Shown here one piece after another: positions 60,016 to 64,000 of a stretch of 64,000 bases of DNA. Origin of the DNA: Streptomyces sp. JH34 (GTDB taxonomy: Bacteria; Actinomycetota; Actinomycetes; Streptomycetales; Streptomycetaceae); the NCBI RefSeq assembly GCF_029428875.1, contig NZ_JAJSOO010000001.1, forward strand, positions 5,456,001 through 5,520,000, written 5' to 3'. Under the pieces are notes generated by a model. That model saw only the letters and a program-made list of their open reading frames with translations. It did not search any database and had not been told where the DNA came from. Position numbers and translations under genes: made by a program. Each line of letters opens with the position of its first letter. The first letter of the stretch is position 1.

Positions 60016-60666
60016 ATGTCCACGCCTCGCAGCCGGCTCTCCGGCGCCCGGCTCTACCTGTGCACGGACGCCCGCAAGCGGCAGGGTGACCTCCCCGAGT
60101 TCCTCGACGCCGTGCTGGCCAACGGCGTGGACGTCGTGCAGCTGAGGGACAAGGGCATGGAGGCCGCCGAGGAGCTCGAACACCTCGCTGTCCTCGCCGA
60201 CGCCTGCAGGCGCCACGGCGCGCTCCTCGCGGTGAACGACAGGGCCGACGTCGCCCACGCCGCCGGTTCCGACGTGCTGCACCTCGGACAGGGGGACCTG
60301 CCGGTGCCCGCCGCCCGCGCCGTCATCGGCGGCGACGTGGTGATCGGCCGCTCCACCCATGCCGAGGCCGAGGTCGACGCCGCCGTCGCCGAGGAGGGCG
60401 TCGACTACTTCTGCACGGGTCCCTGCTGGCCCACCCCGACCAAGCCCGGCCGGTACGCCCCGGGCCTCGGCCTCGTCCGCTACGCCGCCTCGCTCGGCAC
60501 GACCCGGCCCTGGTTCGCCATCGGCGGGATCGACGCCGGCAATCTGGACGAGGTGCTGGACGCCGGTGCCCGTCGCGTCGTCGTCGTCCGGGCGATCACC
60601 GAGGCGGCGGATCCGGCCGAGGCCGCCGCGTCGCTCGCCCGGCGCGTCCGTGAGCGCGCCGTCTGA
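60016..60666 (+). CDS. thiE: Thiamine phosphate synthase
   Basis: 216 residues from ATG 60016. Motifs 'VVQLRDKG', 'LAVNDRADVA', 'DYFCTGPCWPTPTKPG' and 'WFAIGGIDAGNL' define the TIM barrel that joins HMP pyrophosphate and thiazole phosphate. It is apart from thiO-thiS-thiG and has no TPP riboswitch of its own in the 114 bp after the preceding terminator. The ribosome site is GGGGGGA. Confidence 0.94.
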   Translation: MSTPRSRLSGARLYLCTDARKRQGDLPEFLDAVLANGVDVVQLRDKGMEAAEELEHLAVLADACRRHGALLAVNDRADVAHAAGSDVLHLGQGDLPVPAARAVIGGDVVIGRSTHAEAEVDAAVAEEGVDYFCTGPCWPTPTKPGRYAPGLGLVRYAASLGTTRPWFAIGGIDAGNLDEVLDAGARRVVVVRAITEAADPAEAAASLARRVRERAV

Positions 60667-60774
60667 ACCGGGGTGTGCGGCAGAGCTGTCCGAGGGGTGG
60701 ACAAAATGCACCTCATTCCGGTCAATTCAGGCTCTCTGGTTGGGGTACCGCCGGGCCCTGGTTAACCTCCCAGT

Positions 60775-61692
60775 ATGGCCCTTGGCACACCTTCCACCAG
60801 GACGGATCACGCGCGGACCGTGCGTGAGCTGCTCGCGACCGGTGAGACGTCGTTCTCGTTCGAGTTCTGGGCGCCCAAGACCGAGAAGGGCGAGCGCAAC
60901 CTCTGGAACGCCCTGCGCCGGGTCGAGGCCGTGGCGCCGAGTTTCGTCTCCGTGACGTACGGAGCCGGTGGTTCCACCCGCGCCGGCACGGTCCGGGCCA
61001 CCCAGCAGATCGCCGCCGACTCCACGCTCACGCCGGTCGCTCACCTCACCGCCGTCGACCACTCGGTCGCCGAGCTGCGCAACATGGTCGGGCAGTACGC
61101 CGACGCCGGGATCCGCAACATCCTCGCGGTGCGCGGCGACCCGCCCGGGGACCCGATGGGCGAGTGGGTCGAGCACCCGCGGGGCGTGCGCTACGCGGCG
61201 GACCTCGTCCGGCTGATCAAGGAAGCCGGCGATTTCTGTGTCGGCGTCGCGGCTTTTCCCGAAATGCATCCCCGGTCCACCGACTGGGACTCCGACATCG
61301 GTCATTTCGTGGACAAGTGCCGCGCCGGTGCCGACTACGCGATCACACAGATGTTCTTCCAGCCGGAAAGCTATCTGCAGATGCGTGACCGCGTCGTCGC
61401 TGCGGGTTGCGACACCCCGGTCATTCCCGAGGTGATGCCGCTCACCAGCGTCAGACAGCTGGAGAGATTCGCGCAGCTCAGCAACGCGTCTCTGCCTTCC
61501 TCGCTGAAAGAGCGCATCCTCGCCGCAAAGGACGACCCGGCCGCTGTACGCTCCATTGGCATCGAGTTCGCCACGGAGTTCTGCGCGAAACTGCTCTCGG
61601 AGGGTGTCCCGGGGCTGCACTTCATCACGCTCAACAACTCGACGGCGACACTCGAGATCTACGAGAATCTCGGACTGCACAAGCAGTCGTGA
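60775..61692 (+). CDS. metF: 5,10-Methylenetetrahydrofolate reductase
   Basis: 305 residues. 'SFSFEFWAPKTEKGERNLW' with the catalytic Glu, 'TYGAGGSTR', 'HLTAVDHS', 'NILAVRGDPPGDP' and 'ITQMFFQPESYL' are the expected flavin and folate site motifs. It makes 5-methyl-THF for methionine synthesis. The N-terminus is slightly longer than in E. coli. ATG 60775; no riboswitch is seen in the 108 bp upstream. Confidence 0.95.
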   Translation: MALGTPSTRTDHARTVRELLATGETSFSFEFWAPKTEKGERNLWNALRRVEAVAPSFVSVTYGAGGSTRAGTVRATQQIAADSTLTPVAHLTAVDHSVAELRNMVGQYADAGIRNILAVRGDPPGDPMGEWVEHPRGVRYAADLVRLIKEAGDFCVGVAAFPEMHPRSTDWDSDIGHFVDKCRAGADYAITQMFFQPESYLQMRDRVVAAGCDTPVIPEVMPLTSVRQLERFAQLSNASLPSSLKERILAAKDDPAAVRSIGIEFATEFCAKLLSEGVPGLHFITLNNSTATLEIYENLGLHKQS

Positions 61693-61742
61693 CCGGCCGT
61701 ACCCGCCACCAACCGGGGCGGTGGCCGTAGGAGGGGGCGGGC

Positions 61743-62714
61743 GTGGGCTGGACGGTCCTCTACATCGCATTCGGCATAGTGGCGCTGTGGCTGCTGGGCG
61801 AGGTGCTCCTGCAGTACAAGGCGCGCCTGCGCTGGAGGCTGCTCGCCTTCGCGGGCTTCCTCGGCGTGGTCCTGGGCGTGCTGATCCCCTCGGTGTTGGT
61901 GATCGTCGTCGGTGCCATCGCCTTCGCGACGGGCCAGACCTATGTGACGCTCTCCTTCCGCCGCGGCTTCTCGACCGGCTGGGCCATCGGCGGCAGCCCC
62001 GGTGAGAGCCGGCGCCGCCGCAGGTCGGGCGGCGCGGAGAGCCGGGGACCCGTGCTCGAGGTCTCCGGCGTCGAGTACGAGGGCGCGTCCCAGCAGACGG
62101 AATCCGCCCCCGCGGCGGTCTACGCGACGGAACCGATGCCGGACGACACCGGGCAGTACGGCGTCTACAACGAGCCCGCCCCGGCGGGCGGCGACGGCCA
62201 CCAGGACCAGCACGGCGAACAGCAGCCCCAGTACGCCGCCTACGACCCGTACAACGGCTACGGCCAGCAGGCCTCCCAGGACCCCTACGGCGGCCAGGGC
62301 TCCTATCAGGGCCAGGACACCACACACCAGGGCCAGGACGCCTACCAGGACCAGAGCTCCTACCAGGGCCAGGACACCTACACGGCGGGCCAGTACGACC
62401 ACGGCACCGACCGGACGGGCTACCCCGCCTACTCCGACCCGTACACCGGCTCCGGCACCACCACGGGCACCGGGCAGTACACCCCCTACGACGCGTACGG
62501 CACCGGCTACGACCCCTCCTCCTACCCCGCCGGTCAGCAGCAGCCCGAGGACCCGTACGCCGCGCAGTACACGGACACCCCGCCGGGTGGGGTCTGGGTC
62601 CCGCAGCAGCGCGAGAGCGATCAGTACCCCCCGCTGCCGCCGGAGGCCCCCGTCCGGCCCGCGCCGTACGGCAACGGCTACGACACCGGTCAGAACGAGC
62701 AGTACCGCTACTGA
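61743..62714 (+). CDS. Membrane protein with Tyr/Gln-rich repetitive tail
   Basis: 323 residues from GTG 61743, preceded by GGAGGGGGC. Two membrane helices (about 4-24 and 32-63) are followed by an Arg-rich stretch and a long low-complexity tail (about 115-323) rich in Tyr, Gln, Gly, Asp and Pro, with QGQDTY-like repeats. The tail is probably disordered and cytoplasmic. No enzymatic motif; a conserved neighbour of metF in Streptomyces. Role unknown. Confidence 0.8.
   Translation: MGWTVLYIAFGIVALWLLGEVLLQYKARLRWRLLAFAGFLGVVLGVLIPSVLVIVVGAIAFATGQTYVTLSFRRGFSTGWAIGGSPGESRRRRRSGGAESRGPVLEVSGVEYEGASQQTESAPAAVYATEPMPDDTGQYGVYNEPAPAGGDGHQDQHGEQQPQYAAYDPYNGYGQQASQDPYGGQGSYQGQDTTHQGQDAYQDQSSYQGQDTYTAGQYDHGTDRTGYPAYSDPYTGSGTTTGTGQYTPYDAYGTGYDPSSYPAGQQQPEDPYAAQYTDTPPGGVWVPQQRESDQYPPLPPEAPVRPAPYGNGYDTGQNEQYRY
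62290..62387 (+). repeat. Imperfect in-frame repeat encoding QGQD/YQ units
   Basis: Repeats of CAGGGCCAGGAC and TACCAG-containing units encode a run of QGQDT, HQGQDAYQDQSSYQGQDTY-like segments inside the membrane protein. Such repeats can vary in copy number between strains. Confidence 0.7.
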
Positions 62715-62729
62715 CCGGCGGGCTGACGG

Positions 62730-62759
62730 CACCCGGCGGCCGGTTCGGGCCGCCGGGTG
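62730..62759. terminator. Bidirectional terminator
   Basis: A perfect 12-bp stem (62730-62741 with 62748-62759), loop GGTTCG, between two convergent genes. Confidence 0.83.
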
Positions 62760-62790
62760 GACGCGGGCCGCCGACACTCCGGCGGCGGTG

Positions 62791-64000
62791 TCACCGGGAG
62801 CCGCGGAAGCCGTCACCCTCCACGACGAGCCCCGCGACCAGGGCGCCCGACATTCCGGAGTGAGCCATCCCGCCGCCGGGATGCGACCAGCCGCCGGCCC
62901 GGTACAGCCCGGGCAGCGCGGTGCGGTTCGCCGCCTGCAGATACGAGCCCCCGGCTCCGGCCAGCGCCGGTGCCGGCACCGAGCCACCCTCGGCGCCCGT
63001 GTCGGCCGCGGTCTCGGCCGGTGTGCGGACCTCCGCGTGGAGTATCCGCTCACGGAGGCCGGGAACGGCTTCGGCGGCCCGGCCGGTCACCGTGTCCGCG
63101 AACCGCTCGCGGAGCGTCGTGTCCGTCCAGTCGACCGGTCCGTGCGGCGCCACCGTCACCGTCAGGGTCACCGCCTCGTGCTCGTCGTCCGGGCGGGTGG
63201 CGGGGTCGTCCGGGCGCAGGACCGTCACCGTGGGCAGATCCGCCGTCCGGCCGCCGAACACCGCCTCCTGCTCCGCACCCGGGTCAGAGGTGTGCACCAC
63301 CGTCCGGTGGACGGCGTCGGCCTCCCGGGCGCCGCGCAGGGACAGCAGGACGAGGAAGCGGCCCGGCACGGCCGGCGCCCCCCGCGGGCCGCGCTCCGTC
63401 CGGGACCGGCAGGAGCCCGGGTGCCGGCTGCGCGCCGAGGACCACGTGATCGGCCTCCACACTGCCGCCGTCCGCCAGCTCGACGCCCGCCACCCGGCCG
63501 TCCTTCCCGGCCACCCGGACCACCTCGGCGCCGAAGACGAACTCCACCCTGCGGGCCAGACAGCGCGCGTACACGGCGTCGGCCAGCGCGCGCATGCCCC
63601 CGGAGACGTACCAGCTGCCGAAGGTCTCCTCCATGTATGGGAGGAGGGCGGCGGCCGCCGGGGCCCGGCGCGGGTCCAGGCCGTACGACAGGGCGTATCC
63701 GTCGAGCAGGGCCGCCAGGCGGGGGTCCGCCAGCTCCCAGGCACCGACCTCCGCCACCGTCCCCGCCTGCCGGGCCGCGCGCAGCAGCCTCCGGGTGCGC
63801 ACCGCCGGGTAGGGGTCACGGGCAAGCACCTGCGGGTCCTCGGGCAGCGGCTCCTCCAGCAGGGGCCTGCGCGACCGGTTCCAGGCGCTGCCCGCCCGGT
63901 CCAGGAAGTCGCCCCACCGGGCCCCGGCCCCCGCGCCGAGCGCCCGGTCCAGCGCACCGGTCACACCGGCCCGCGAGGCGTTGGGCAGCGACACCGCGGT
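62791..64000 (-). pseudogene. CrtI/phytoene-desaturase-like FAD oxidoreductase, frameshifted and partial
   Basis: The gene runs in from beyond the window end and stops at 62791. Its first visible part is in one frame (64000 to about 63380: 'LLPYMEETFGSWYVSGGMRALADAVYARC', 'ADHVVLGAQPAPGLLPVPDGARP') and its second part in another (about 63390 to 62791: 'PAVPGRFLVLLSLRGAREADAVHRT', ending 'GWSHPGGGMAHSGMSGALVAG'). Both are typical of CrtI-type desaturases. The shift lies near a run of six C (63378-63383); one base fewer would restore 'GARPAGAPAVPGRF'. So either a sequencing error or a true pseudogene. The N-terminal FAD-binding motif is outside the window. Confidence 0.8.

Noticed and set aside
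1..64000. Mobile elements, prophage, CRISPR, tRNA or secondary-metabolite cluster
   Set aside because: No transposase, integrase, att-like duplication, spacer array, cloverleaf or PKS/NRPS gene was seen; the window reads as conserved chromosome core.

Overview
The window is a stretch of chromosomal core from a Streptomyces-like actinomycete. It is very GC-rich, uses many GTG starts and one TTG start, and packs genes tightly with ATGA/GTGA overlaps. It encodes a split actinobacterial cta/qcr respiratory locus, a MacRS-type two-component system and an 18-residue trp leader peptide of the kind described in Streptomyces venezuelae. I saw no tRNA, rRNA, CRISPR array, insertion sequence, integrase or phage gene.

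Layout. 1-3.0 kb: 3' end of pspA, pspAA, and a NarL-type two-component pair. 3.2-6.4 kb: a large RND permease. 6.5-12.7 kb: a block with an Fe-S and sulfur theme (quinolinate synthase, an A-type Fe-S carrier, a cysteine desulfurase fused to a TusA domain), plus a secreted protein, a small hypothetical and a PfkB-type sugar kinase. 12.9-22.2 kb: the aerobic respiratory supercomplex, as ctaC-ctaD-ctaF and ctaE-qcrC-qcrA-qcrB, separated by an L,D-transpeptidase and a degenerate receiver protein. 22.4-25.3 kb: trpD and a SAM-IV riboswitch followed by a desulfurase-like enzyme. 25.3-28.2 kb: rhomboid protease coupled to a stand-alone Lrp RAM domain, a zinc-ribbon protein, a coiled-coil NYN protein. 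28.3-32.0 kb: two tandem NlpC/P60 hydrolases, the first behind a c-di-AMP (ydaO) riboswitch, and a HExxH lipoprotein. 32-36.3 kb: membrane mannosyltransferase, PimB-like glycosyltransferase, long-chain acyl-CoA ligase. 36.6-41.6 kb: phosphoesterase, SRPBCC protein, ArsA-like ATPase, DUF5304 protein, glucokinase, EEP-family protein. 41.6-47.1 kb: membrane protein, esterase, PlsC, MacRS, D-lactate dehydrogenase. 47.1-51.7 kb: fused anthranilate synthase with a trp attenuator, divergent class II DAHP synthase, iron-box-controlled Bfd, bacterioferritin. 51.8-62.7 kb: molybdopterin-fold protein, endonuclease IV, PASTA kinase, thiO-thiS-thiG behind a TPP riboswitch, flavin reductase, Rv2175c-like regulator, thiE, metF and a Tyr/Gln-rich membrane protein. 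62.8-64 kb: a CrtI-like oxidoreductase with an apparent frameshift, running off the window.

Many of these genes (metF, kinase, Rv2175c homologue, DAHP synthase, PlsC, ArsA-like ATPase, SRPBCC, acyl-CoA ligase, pimB, NlpC/P60, trpD, ctaE-qcrCAB, ctaC) also lie together in Mycobacterium tuberculosis around Rv2172c-Rv2200c, so most of the window is an ancient actinobacterial block. The richest material is in RNA-level control: four leader elements (SAM-IV, c-di-AMP, TPP, trp attenuator), an iron box and two unexplained perfect inverted repeats at ctaE. I did not find a clearly new multi-gene system; the findings list unusual architectures worth checking.
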